NCBI RefSeq assembly: GCF_004340875.1
Contig: NZ_SLXQ01000003.1
Span: 248,001-312,000, forward strand
Direction: 5' to 3'
DNA: 64,000 nucleotides
From: Tamaricihabitans halophyticus
GTDB lineage: Bacteria > Actinomycetota > Actinomycetes > Mycobacteriales > Pseudonocardiaceae
Numbering within the stretch: the stretch's first letter is position 1; each line of letters opens with the position of its first letter. Positions 51,028-59,000 of this stretch are shown piece after piece. The position numbers were made by a program, and so were the translations under genes. The notes under the pieces are model-generated. The model made no database searches. It was not told where the DNA came from and saw nothing but the letters and a program-made list of their open reading frames with translations.

Positions 51028-52143
51028 TTGCGCGCGCCGGCCGCGCTGCTGACGCTGATCGCGTTCCTGCTTACCGTCACGCCGGCGGCCAGCGCGGACG
51101 CGCGAACAGAGCACCCGTCCTGGGCGGGTCGGTTGCTGAGCGCGAAGCCGGTACAGCCAGCCGGGGGGCTGCCCGAGGGGACACGAGTTCACCGGATCAA
51201 ATACCTGTCCAGCACGCCAGAGGGTGCGCCAACCGTGGTCACCGGGCTGACCCTGGTGCCGCCCGGCCCGGCACCGGAAGGCGGTCGGCCGGTGATCTCC
51301 TGGGCGCACGGCACCACGGGAATCGGGGACAGCTGCGCGCCTTCGGTCGATCCCGCAATGGCCGGCTACGGTCCGCAGTTTCAGCAGTTCCTCGCCGCTG
51401 GTTACGCGATCACCGCCACCGACTATCCAGGGCTGGGCACTCCTGGTGTGCATCCGTACCTGATTCCCGAATCGGAGGCGCGTTCGGTGATCGATGCGGT
51501 TCCGGCGGCGCGGGCAGTTGACCCCGCGTTCGGTACCCGATGGTTCGCCGTCGGTCACTCGCAAGGTGGCCAGGCAGCGCTTGCCGCCGCGGAGATCGCT
51601 GGGGAGTACGACCCGGGACTGTCCCTGCGTGGCACGGTTGGCTACGCACCGGCGCCAAACGCGAACGTGGCCAACGAGCTGTCCCCCGTACTGGATCCGG
51701 TTTCCCAAGCCTTCTACACAATGATGTTGGTGGGGCTGAAAACCCAGTACCCGCAACTGCGCTACGCCGACTATCTCGGCCCGCAGGCGCGGAAGTTGTT
51801 GCCAGCCGCCCACTCGCTGTGCTTTGACGAACTCGCCGAACGGTTCACGCTGGCCGAGATCCCGCCGGAGGAGTTCGAGACCAGGGACGTAGCGGCGGAC
51901 CAGCGCCTGCGCGAGTGGTTTGCGGCCAACGAGATCGGTCACAAGCGGGCCGAGGGGCCACTGTTGGTGCTCCAGGGCGACGCCGATCCCGTTGTGCTGC
52001 CCGAATTCACCGAATCCTTTGTGGCGGACAGCAGGGCACATGGATCGGACCTGCGATACCAGGTTTACCCGGGTGCGGATCACGGCGAGGTGCTCGACGC
52101 GGCCGCTTCGGATGCGCTGGCCTGGTTAGCGCAACGACGCTGA
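51028..52143 (+). CDS. Secreted lipase/esterase (alpha/beta hydrolase)
   Basis: 371 residues from TTG 51028, with GGAGGG 9 nt upstream; TTG 51022 and ATG 50992 are in frame but fit the signal peptide and ribosome binding site less well. A Sec signal peptide (LLTLIAFLLTVTPAASA) is followed by the secretory-lipase fold: PVISWAHGTTGIGDSCAPS (oxyanion region), GHSQGGQAALAA (nucleophile Ser), LQGDADPVVLPEF (acid) and GADHGEVLDAA (His). Related proteins hydrolyse lipids or polyesters outside the cell. Confidence 0.88.
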   Translation: MRAPAALLTLIAFLLTVTPAASADARTEHPSWAGRLLSAKPVQPAGGLPEGTRVHRIKYLSSTPEGAPTVVTGLTLVPPGPAPEGGRPVISWAHGTTGIGDSCAPSVDPAMAGYGPQFQQFLAAGYAITATDYPGLGTPGVHPYLIPESEARSVIDAVPAARAVDPAFGTRWFAVGHSQGGQAALAAAEIAGEYDPGLSLRGTVGYAPAPNANVANELSPVLDPVSQAFYTMMLVGLKTQYPQLRYADYLGPQARKLLPAAHSLCFDELAERFTLAEIPPEEFETRDVAADQRLREWFAANEIGHKRAEGPLLVLQGDADPVVLPEFTESFVADSRAHGSDLRYQVYPGADHGEVLDAAASDALAWLAQRR

Positions 52144-52178
52144 GCCTCGGATCGCGGCCAAGTGGGAACCTAACGGTA

Positions 52179-52206
52179 TTGACATGACGGTGTGACGCTT
52201 TAATAC
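52179..52206 (+). promoter_or_regulatory. Sigma-A-type promoter for the small membrane protein
   Basis: TTGACA (52179-52184) and TAATAC (52201-52206) are separated by 16 bp. The predicted start site is only a few bases before the ATG at 52219, so the transcript would be nearly leaderless. Confidence 0.5.
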
Positions 52207-52218
52207 GATATGTAACCC

Positions 52219-52605
52219 ATGAAGGTGTTGCGCGTCGTGTTGTTGATTGCCGGACTCGGCTTACTGGTGGGTGGCGTGGTGGAGGCGGCTTCCGTTAGTG
52301 GCGACGACACGAGATGGATATGCGAGGAGCCGCCGGAGCCCAACGGCACGTTGATGCGGTGCGCAACAAGTGGGAGCCCCGGGCTGGTCGATGGTGCCGG
52401 GCCGGTCACGTTGAGCCTGCTCGGGCTCGGACTGCTGGTGGTCTTCGCGGCACTGGGGCAGTACCCACGCCGGCAGCCAGCCACGCCGTACGGACAGCCA
52501 GCGCCGCAGCCGTTCTACCAGCAGCACGAGCAGCCAGCTGGGCAGCCACCGGCAGGAATGCCGCAACCACAGCAGCACTGGGGGCAACCCGGCCCGTCCG
52601 CGTGA
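52219..52605 (+). CDS. Small membrane protein with Pro/Gln-rich tail
   Basis: 128 residues. Two membrane segments (VVLLIAGLGLLVGGVVEAA; VTLSLLGLGLLVVFAALGQY) flank a short outside loop with two cysteines (WICEEPPEPNGTLMRCATS). The C-terminal 50 residues are rich in Pro, Gln and Gly, probably cytoplasmic and disordered. Function unknown. It has a recognisable promoter and no close partner. Confidence 0.75.
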   Translation: MKVLRVVLLIAGLGLLVGGVVEAASVSGDDTRWICEEPPEPNGTLMRCATSGSPGLVDGAGPVTLSLLGLGLLVVFAALGQYPRRQPATPYGQPAPQPFYQQHEQPAGQPPAGMPQPQQHWGQPGPSA

Positions 52606-52642
52606 CCTGCGCGCGGTTGCGCGTGGTGCCAGGATGGGCGGT

Positions 52643-54004
52643 ATGGCCACCAACACCGCAGATGTGCTCGTGCTCGGAATGGGACCCGGCGGCGAGTCGC
52701 TTGCCGGCCAGCTCGCCGAGGCAGGGCTGTCCGTGATCGGGATCGAGTCTCGCCTGGTTGGCGGGGAATGTCCGTACTACGGCTGCGTGCCGAGCAAGAT
52801 GATGATCAGGGCGGCCGATGCGCTCGCTGAGGCCAGGCGCGTTTCGAGCCTGGCGGGTAGCGCGACGGTCCAGCCGGACTTCGGCCCCGTAGCGGATCGG
52901 ATCCGCGTGGAGGCAACGACCGACTGGGACGACACCGTCGCGGTGGAGCGGTTCACCGGCAAGGGTGGCCAGCTGGTTCGCGGTCGGGGCGAGGTGACCG
53001 GGCCACGAACGATCCAGGTGGCTGGCGAGGAACTGACCGCGAAACGCGCGATCGTGCTGAACAACGGCACCGACCCGGCGGTCCCACCGATCGATGGGCT
53101 TGCCGACACGCCGTACTGGACAAACCGGGAGGCGGTTAAGACGCGTGTCGCGCCGGAATCACTGATCGTGCTCGGTGCCGGCGTGATTGGCCTGGAACTC
53201 GCGCAGGCATTCGCCCGATTTGGCTCCACGGTGGATGTTGTGGAGATGGCGGACCAGATCCTGCCGCCCGAGGAGCCCGAGGCCGCCGAGGTGGTACTGG
53301 AAACACTTGCCGCGGAGGGGATCGCCGTGCACACCGGGGTTGCCGCCGAGCGGGTCGAGCACGACGGCAAGGCATTCACCGTGCGCGTCGGTGCCCAGAC
53401 GTTGATCGCGGAACGTCTGCTTGTGGCGACCGGGCGGGTCAGCGACCTGGCCGGGCTGGGGCTGGCCTCGATTGGCGTGGACACGAACAGCCGGTTTGTG
53501 TCGACCGATGAGTACCTGCGCGTCCGCGACGGGGTTTACGCGATCGGCGACGTAACCGGTCGCGGGGCATTCACGCATATGTCGATGTATCAGGCAGCGA
53601 TTGCCGCTCGGCATATTCTCGGTGAGCAGGCGCACGGCGCCGAGTATCACGCGGTTCCCAGGGTCACCTTCACCGATCCGGAAGTTGGCGCGGTCGGGCT
53701 GACCGAGCGGCAGGCGAGGGAGCGCGGGCTACGGGTGCATACCGCCACCACGCAGCTGGCCAGTTCGGCGCGCGGCTGGATTCATCGCGCAGGCAACGCG
53801 GGAGTGATCAAGCTGGTAGTGGATGCCGATCGTGGCGTGCTCGTCGGTGCCACCTCGGCGGGACCGTCCGGGGGCGAGATGCTTTCCGGATTGACCGTGG
53901 CCGTGCATGCCGAGGTTCCGGTGGCCAGGCTACGGCAGATGATCTACGCCTATCCCACGTTCCACCGAGCCATCGAGGACGCACTCGGACGGCTTGCCGG
54001 CTGA
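52643..54004 (+). CDS. FAD-dependent pyridine nucleotide-disulfide oxidoreductase (MerA/Lpd family)
   Basis: 453 residues from ATG 52643 (ATG 52634 is possible). FAD site VLVLGMGPGGESLAGQLA; redox cysteines in GGECPYYGCVPSKMMIRAA; NAD(P) site LIVLGAGVIGLELAQAFARFG; second flavin motif GVYAIGDVTGRGAFTHMSMYQ. The C-terminal dimer domain ends YAYPTFHRAIEDALGRL, without the HPHPT pair of true lipoamide dehydrogenase, so a mercuric-reductase-like or other quinone/disulfide reductase role is more likely. No mer genes are nearby. Confidence 0.88.
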   Translation: MATNTADVLVLGMGPGGESLAGQLAEAGLSVIGIESRLVGGECPYYGCVPSKMMIRAADALAEARRVSSLAGSATVQPDFGPVADRIRVEATTDWDDTVAVERFTGKGGQLVRGRGEVTGPRTIQVAGEELTAKRAIVLNNGTDPAVPPIDGLADTPYWTNREAVKTRVAPESLIVLGAGVIGLELAQAFARFGSTVDVVEMADQILPPEEPEAAEVVLETLAAEGIAVHTGVAAERVEHDGKAFTVRVGAQTLIAERLLVATGRVSDLAGLGLASIGVDTNSRFVSTDEYLRVRDGVYAIGDVTGRGAFTHMSMYQAAIAARHILGEQAHGAEYHAVPRVTFTDPEVGAVGLTERQARERGLRVHTATTQLASSARGWIHRAGNAGVIKLVVDADRGVLVGATSAGPSGGEMLSGLTVAVHAEVPVARLRQMIYAYPTFHRAIEDALGRLAG

Positions 54005-54474
54005 TGTTCTCCCGAGGGGTCGGATCGCGGATATCTGTCGAGATTGGACATATTCGTGGCGACCGTGAAGTGCTTACTGGGCGTCGTTACTCATACGAGA
54101 TATGGCCGATCGATGTCCACAGGCCAGAAGAAGGTGAGCGGACCGTCGCCGCGGAATGCCCGTGCGGCGCTTCAGTCAAGTTCACCGTGTACAGCGCGCC
54201 GGAAACGGTGCGCCGACGTCAGCGATGGGGGCTACTAGCCCTGCTTGGCATTGTGCTGCAAGCGTGCTTGGTGTGGTGGGTCTTCGGTTATGCGCTCGAC
54301 CACGGGGCGGTCTGGGCTGCTCTCGTCACGGCGGCGGGGCAGCTGGGTGCCCTCCTCGCGATCATCAAAGGCTTCGCTTCGCTGGTGAGCGAGCGCGGGG
54401 TGCGCTCGCTGGAGACGCCGTTCGCGAAGCATGCGGTCTTTCTGTCTGGTCGGCCGGTGAGCAGTACCCGCTAA
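54004..54474 (+). CDS. Membrane protein of unknown function
   Basis: 156 residues; the ATG shares a base with the flavoprotein stop (TGATG), so the two are probably translated together. The N-terminal 75 residues are soluble, with a C-x-C pair (AAECPCGASVKF). Two membrane segments follow (GLLALLGIVLQACLVWWVFGYAL; AALVTAAGQLGALLAIIKGF). Not recognised. The coupling suggests a link to the redox enzyme upstream. Confidence 0.65.
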   Translation: MFSRGVGSRISVEIGHIRGDREVLTGRRYSYEIWPIDVHRPEEGERTVAAECPCGASVKFTVYSAPETVRRRQRWGLLALLGIVLQACLVWWVFGYALDHGAVWAALVTAAGQLGALLAIIKGFASLVSERGVRSLETPFAKHAVFLSGRPVSSTR

Positions 54475-54500
54475 ACCGCGGTCGGGGTTGGTTACGCCCC

Positions 54501-54528
54501 GTAACCGCGTTCTTTAAGGTTAGCGACG
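54501..54528. terminator. Gene-end repeat, copy 4 of the shared family
   Basis: GTAACCGCGTTCTTTAAGG followed by TTAGCGACG, 27 nt after the stop of the membrane protein. The first 25 bases are identical to the copy at 62300. Outer arms here are weak (CGT/ACG). Confidence 0.6.
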
Positions 54529-54552
54529 TTGTTGGGCAGCCGTGTTCGTGTA

Positions 54553-54574
54553 AGTATACTTTTGAGTATATACT
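54553..54574. promoter_or_regulatory. Twin AT-rich palindromes upstream of the P450
   Basis: AGTATACT (54553-54560) and AGTATATACT (54565-54574) are perfect palindromes separated by TTTG. AAGTATA/TATACTT also forms an outer inverted repeat. They lie 24 bp before the P450 start and probably form an operator. No regulator is adjacent. Confidence 0.6.
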
Positions 54575-54597
54575 TTCCTGTAACAAAGGAGGCTCGC

Positions 54598-55773
54598 ATG
54601 TCCGAACAACTGCCAGAGCTGCCCGTTGGCCAATCCTCGGTGCTTGCGCATGATCCGCGGCTGCTCGCCTTGCGCGACGGCGGATGTCCGATCAGTCGAG
54701 TCCGTATCGGAGCCACCGATGAAGCCTGGGTTGCTACCCGGCACGCCGAAGTGCGCGCGATCTACGCGAACAGTGAACTGGGCAGAACGCACCATGATCC
54801 GGACACGGCAGCCAGAGTCAACGCGCATCCGGTGTTGGGTGGCCCATCCGAGCTGTACTCGCACGCCGATGAGGAGACCGAACACAAGGAGATGCGCCGG
54901 CTGCTTGGCGGCTACTTCTCCGCGCGGCGGCTACGGGATCTTCAGCCATACATTACCGACGTCGCGGCGGAACTGCTGGACGCGATGGCGCAGCGCGCCC
55001 ATCCGGTTGACCTGCATGAGGCGTTCTCCTACCCATTGGCGCTCCGGGTGTTGTGTGAACTGCTCGGTGTGCCGTACACCGACCGGGACCTCTTCGAGCG
55101 AATGGTCGTCCGGATGGACAATCTGGACGATGACGATGAGGTCAACGCCGGGCACCAGGAGCTGTTCGGGTATCTGTGCCGGATCGTGCCAGGTATCCGG
55201 AAAACGCCCGAAGGATCCAGCGTGCTCGCCGGTCTCTGCGCGCAGGGGCTCGACGACGAGACGATCGCCGGGTTCGCCTCGTTGTTGCTGTTCGCCGGGC
55301 ATGCCAGCACGGCTTTCCATATCGACGCGGGCGCGGTACTGCTGGCGACCCATGCGGCGGAGTTCCGCAGGCTGGCCGAAGAGCCGACGCTTGTAGACGG
55401 TGCGGTCGAGGAGGTCCTGCGTACCGCCGAGCGTGGCGCGATGGGCTTTCTCCGTTATGCGCGAACTTCCACCGAACTGTCCGATGTGATCATCGAGCGT
55501 GGCGAGGCGATCGTGCCGCAGCTGTCCCTTGCCAACTTCGATGAGCAGGTATTCGCGGACCCCGCTCGATTCGATATTGGCCGGCGCCCGAATCCACATC
55601 TGAGCTTCGGGCATGGTCCATGGCATTGTCTTGGTGCGCCGCTGGCTCGCGCGGTACTGCGCACCGCGTTTCGCGGGCTGACCGAGCGGTTTCCCGGGCT
55701 CGAACTGGCCGTGCCTTTCGAGGAGTTGCGCCAGGGCGACTCCGGCTTCGTCGCGCTGCCGGTGCGCTGGTAA
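54598..55773 (+). CDS. Cytochrome P450 with atypical I-helix
   Basis: 391 residues from ATG 54598, preceded by AAAGGAGG. Heme-binding loop SFGHGPWHCLGAPLARAVL holds the proximal cysteine; the usual FGxGxHxCxG His is Trp. The ExxR motif is EEVLR. The I-helix reads LLFAGHASTAFHID where most P450s have AG-x-(D/E)-T, so the acidic residue used in oxygen activation is missing. Possible meanings are peroxide use, an unusual reaction or a changed proton path. Soluble, actinobacterial CYP type. No ferredoxin gene is adjacent. It converges on the metallophore-type operon. Confidence 0.9.
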   Translation: MSEQLPELPVGQSSVLAHDPRLLALRDGGCPISRVRIGATDEAWVATRHAEVRAIYANSELGRTHHDPDTAARVNAHPVLGGPSELYSHADEETEHKEMRRLLGGYFSARRLRDLQPYITDVAAELLDAMAQRAHPVDLHEAFSYPLALRVLCELLGVPYTDRDLFERMVVRMDNLDDDDEVNAGHQELFGYLCRIVPGIRKTPEGSSVLAGLCAQGLDDETIAGFASLLLFAGHASTAFHIDAGAVLLATHAAEFRRLAEEPTLVDGAVEEVLRTAERGAMGFLRYARTSTELSDVIIERGEAIVPQLSLANFDEQVFADPARFDIGRRPNPHLSFGHGPWHCLGAPLARAVLRTAFRGLTERFPGLELAVPFEELRQGDSGFVALPVRW

Positions 55774-55782
55774 CGCTTGGGG

Positions 55783-57510
55783 TTAGTTCCGGGTGCCGCG
55801 AATGCTGCCGGCGAGCATGCCGAGTAGGGCCAGCCCGATGGTCGGCCCGGCTATCGTCCACGGCGCGCGCTCCAGATAGCCAAGCGACTGGGCCAGCATC
55901 GCGCCCCACTCCGCGGAATCGTGCGGCGCGCCAAGGCCGAGAAAGCTCAACGCGGCAATCCCGAGCGCGTTATGCGGCACCCGAACCACCGCATGCCGTA
56001 GCACCTGTGGAAACACCGAAGGCAACAGGTGTCGGCGGAGGATCCAGCCGCGACGCGCCCCGCCAAGCGTTGCCGCCCGCACGTACCCGGAGCCGCGCGC
56101 CTGCACCGCGAGCGTCCTTGCGTGCACCGCGAGCGGAATCCAGCCGACCAGCACCACGGCAATCGCCGCGCCGAACAGACCGCTGCCGAACGCCGCCGCG
56201 ATCACGATGCCCACCAGCACCGGCGGTAGCGCGTTGAGTACATCGGGCGCGCCCGCGCGTCCCCGTCGCGAGGCGAGGCCGACCAACAGTCCGATCAGCA
56301 GACATACCGCGGAAACCAGCACGGCGGTGCCGATACTGAGCAGCGCGCCGGAACTGAATCGCGCCAGGATGTCCCGCCCGACCGCGTCGGTACCGAGTGG
56401 ATGCGCTGCCGAGGGCGCGGCCAGTCGCTCGGTGAGCAATACCGAGCTACCGTCCCTTGGCAGTCCAGCGAGGACAATGAGTCCGAGTAGGACGGCCAGT
56501 ACGGCAGGAAGCTTCGAATTGGGCTGCGATACCGGGATCGCCGCTGGCACCTCCGCGGTGTGCAGCACTGAGCCAAGCAGCGCGCGATGTGCCAGCATGC
56601 CCGCGCCGCCAAGACCGAGACCGAGCAGGATCAACACCAGAACGCAGCCCTGTACCAAGGGCAGATCCTGGGAAAGCAAGCCATCCAGCGCGGTCTGCCC
56701 CAGACCGGGAATCGCGAACGCGGCCTCGACCGTGACCGCGCTGCCGAGCAGTCCGACAAACAGCAGTACCAGCTGCGGGATCGCCACCGCGATGCCTCTA
56801 CGCAACAGTGCGAGCAACACCTGTGGCCGACTGAAACCGTTCGCACGCCAGGTGCGTACCCACGGTTCGGCGATCGTGGCGTCCAACCCGCCACTCAACG
56901 CCCTTGCCAACAGCCCGCCGGCCGGAACGCCAAGCGCCAGCGCCGGCAGCGGCAGCGACTCGACGCCGGACCAGCCGAAGGTCGGTAACCAACCCCAGTG
57001 CACCGCGACAACCGCGAGCAACAGGGCGGCAAGCACGAACTCGGGCAGCGAGCCGAGCAGGCCGGCTACCGCACCGCTGGTGCGCCCCAACGGTTTCCCG
57101 GTCCGCGTCGCCCGCCACAACCCTGGCAGCAGTACCGCCGCGGCGAGCAACACCGCGACTGTGGCGGCGGTTCCCGCCAGCGTCGCGGAAACCCCGAGCG
57201 CACTGGCTACCTCGGGACCGACAGGTTGCCTGGACACCCAGGAGATCCCGAGGTCACCGCGTGGCAACCCGGCCAACCAGTGCAGCACCCCGAGTAGCGG
57301 GTTGGCCGGGATATCTAGCTCGGCACGGATCGCCTCGAGTGCCTGTTGATCCGGCTCGCGTTCGGCGAACCGCATACGCAGTACCGTTCGGGCTGGGTCG
57401 GTACCGCTCAACCACGGAAGCGCGGCGACCACGAGCAGCACGGCAAGGCAACTGGCCAGCACCGTGCCGGCGGTGCGCGCGGTTCCCGCGCCGAGTGTCC
57501 GCAAGGTCAT
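55783..57510 (-). CDS. Fused double permease of a peptide/nickel/opine-type ABC importer
   Basis: 575 residues from ATG 57510, overlapping the binding-protein stop (ATGA). Two complete BPD-permease units in one chain: the first (about 1-330) is DppB-like ([46 protein letters not shown]). The second (about 345-575) is DppC-like (HPLGTDAVGRDILARFSSGALLSIGTAVLV; AALSFLGLGAPHDSAEWGAML). In most systems these are separate genes. Last gene of a five-gene operon. Confidence 0.92.
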   Translation of the reverse strand: MTLRTLGAGTARTAGTVLASCLAVLLVVAALPWLSGTDPARTVLRMRFAEREPDQQALEAIRAELDIPANPLLGVLHWLAGLPRGDLGISWVSRQPVGPEVASALGVSATLAGTAATVAVLLAAAVLLPGLWRATRTGKPLGRTSGAVAGLLGSLPEFVLAALLLAVVAVHWGWLPTFGWSGVESLPLPALALGVPAGGLLARALSGGLDATIAEPWVRTWRANGFSRPQVLLALLRRGIAVAIPQLVLLFVGLLGSAVTVEAAFAIPGLGQTALDGLLSQDLPLVQGCVLVLILLGLGLGGAGMLAHRALLGSVLHTAEVPAAIPVSQPNSKLPAVLAVLLGLIVLAGLPRDGSSVLLTERLAAPSAAHPLGTDAVGRDILARFSSGALLSIGTAVLVSAVCLLIGLLVGLASRRGRAGAPDVLNALPPVLVGIVIAAAFGSGLFGAAIAVVLVGWIPLAVHARTLAVQARGSGYVRAATLGGARRGWILRRHLLPSVFPQVLRHAVVRVPHNALGIAALSFLGLGAPHDSAEWGAMLAQSLGYLERAPWTIAGPTIGLALLGMLAGSIRGTRN

Positions 57511-58982
57511 TGCTTGGCGGTGTCCTTGGTGATGATCTGCCGCTCGAACGGGTCTTCCGCGATCCCGGTTACCCCTTCGCCGAGCCCGAACCGGGTCTTC
57601 TCGTGGGCAAGCGGGACCAGCACGTCCGCGGCGAGGATTTGCTCGGATATGTCGACGGCGGCCGCGTTGCGCTCGGCCGGATCGCTGATCTCCGCGGCAT
57701 TCCTGATCAGACCGTCCACTTCGGCATCGCAGTACCTGGCAAGGTTGTAGCCGCCGTCGCAGGCGAGATCGCTTGCCAGCCACCCGATCGGATCGCCGGT
57801 GTCCAGCACATAGGAGCGGGCGCCGATCACCGCGTCGTAGTCCCCGCGTAGCAGCGCCGGCTCGAGCGCGGCGTATTCCTTGACCTCGACCGACACCTGG
57901 AAACCGGCCTTGCGCAGAGCTTCGGCCACGGCCGATGCGGCTTCGGGAAGTTCGGCACGATCCGAATAGGTCGCCAGGCTGATCCGCCTGCCGTTCGGGT
58001 CGGCCGCCTTTGCCTCGGGGTAGCCCGGTTTCTCCGCCCAGGAACTGGCCGGCCCGAACAGCCCAGCTGGCGGATCCGCGTCGCCTTCGTAGATGGTCTT
58101 CGCGATATCCAGGTCGGCCACGGCCGCCCGTGCCGCGGCCCGCAGCTCGGCATCCCGGAACACCGGGGATTCCTGGTTCAGGCTCAGATTCACGGTACGC
58201 GGCAATGGAACCGAGACCAGCTGGTCCGCGTCGAGGGAGCCAAGCTGTCCGGCGGGTAGCGCCTGCGCGATATCCAGTTCTTCGGCGCGTAGCGCGCGAG
58301 CGCGGGAGTCACCCTCGCTGAGGAATCGCACGTCGATCCCTGGCGTGGCTGGCTTGCCACCCCAGTAGTCATCGAAGGCTTCCAGCGTCGCACTGGTTGC
58401 CCCGTTCACCTTGGTGAGTACGTACGGCCCGGTGCCGGCGCGCACTGGATTCGGCGCGGTCGGATCGTCTTGGTATGCGCGCTCCGCGAGGATCATCAGC
58501 TCGGGTGAGGAAAGGCGCTGGATCAACACCGGGTCGGCCTCGGCGGTGCGCACCACCACGATGTGCTCGCCTTCGGCGGCGAAGTCGATATCCGTCTCGG
58601 CGAGCGAGCGCGGTGTGGGTGTCGCCTCCTTCGCCTGTTGCAGGCTGGCAACGACCTGTTTGGCGGTAACCGGGGTGCCATCGTGGAAGGTGGCGCCGGT
58701 GCGTAGCCGCAGCCGCCACGTGGTCGGATCGCTCTCCCGCCAGCTGGCCGCGAGTGCTGGCTGGGGCGTACCCTCAGCGTCCAAAGTGACCAGAGTCTCC
58801 GCCGTGCCCATCCGCGTCGCGGTTGCGGCGTCATCACTGAACGGCGACATCGCCTTGACCGGTGGGAAGGCGAGGCCGAGCTGGATGCGGTCCGTCCCCT
58901 CGCCCTGCCCGCCGGCGAAACAACCGGAAACCAGCGTGGCGGCGGCGAGTACGCAGAGCAAGCTCCGCTTTCGGTGCGGCAC
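57507..58982 (-). CDS. Family 5 binding lipoprotein of the same ABC importer
   Basis: 491 residues. Lipobox ATLVSGC. Family 5 solute-binding motifs: DRIQLGLAFPPVKAMSPFSDD, LAASWRESDPTTWRLRLRTGATFHDGTPVTAKQVVASL, GTGPYVLTKVNGATSATLEAFDDYWGGKP. Members bind peptides, nickel chelates or opine metallophores such as staphylopine (CntA). The operon and the Zur-like box make a zinc-chelate ligand plausible. 18 nt downstream of the MFS gene. Confidence 0.92.
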   Translation of the reverse strand: MPHRKRSLLCVLAAATLVSGCFAGGQGEGTDRIQLGLAFPPVKAMSPFSDDAATATRMGTAETLVTLDAEGTPQPALAASWRESDPTTWRLRLRTGATFHDGTPVTAKQVVASLQQAKEATPTPRSLAETDIDFAAEGEHIVVVRTAEADPVLIQRLSSPELMILAERAYQDDPTAPNPVRAGTGPYVLTKVNGATSATLEAFDDYWGGKPATPGIDVRFLSEGDSRARALRAEELDIAQALPAGQLGSLDADQLVSVPLPRTVNLSLNQESPVFRDAELRAAARAAVADLDIAKTIYEGDADPPAGLFGPASSWAEKPGYPEAKAADPNGRRISLATYSDRAELPEAASAVAEALRKAGFQVSVEVKEYAALEPALLRGDYDAVIGARSYVLDTGDPIGWLASDLACDGGYNLARYCDAEVDGLIRNAAEISDPAERNAAAVDISEQILAADVLVPLAHEKTRFGLGEGVTGIAEDPFERQIITKDTAKQ

Positions 58983-59000
58983 GGCACTATCCTTTCTCGA

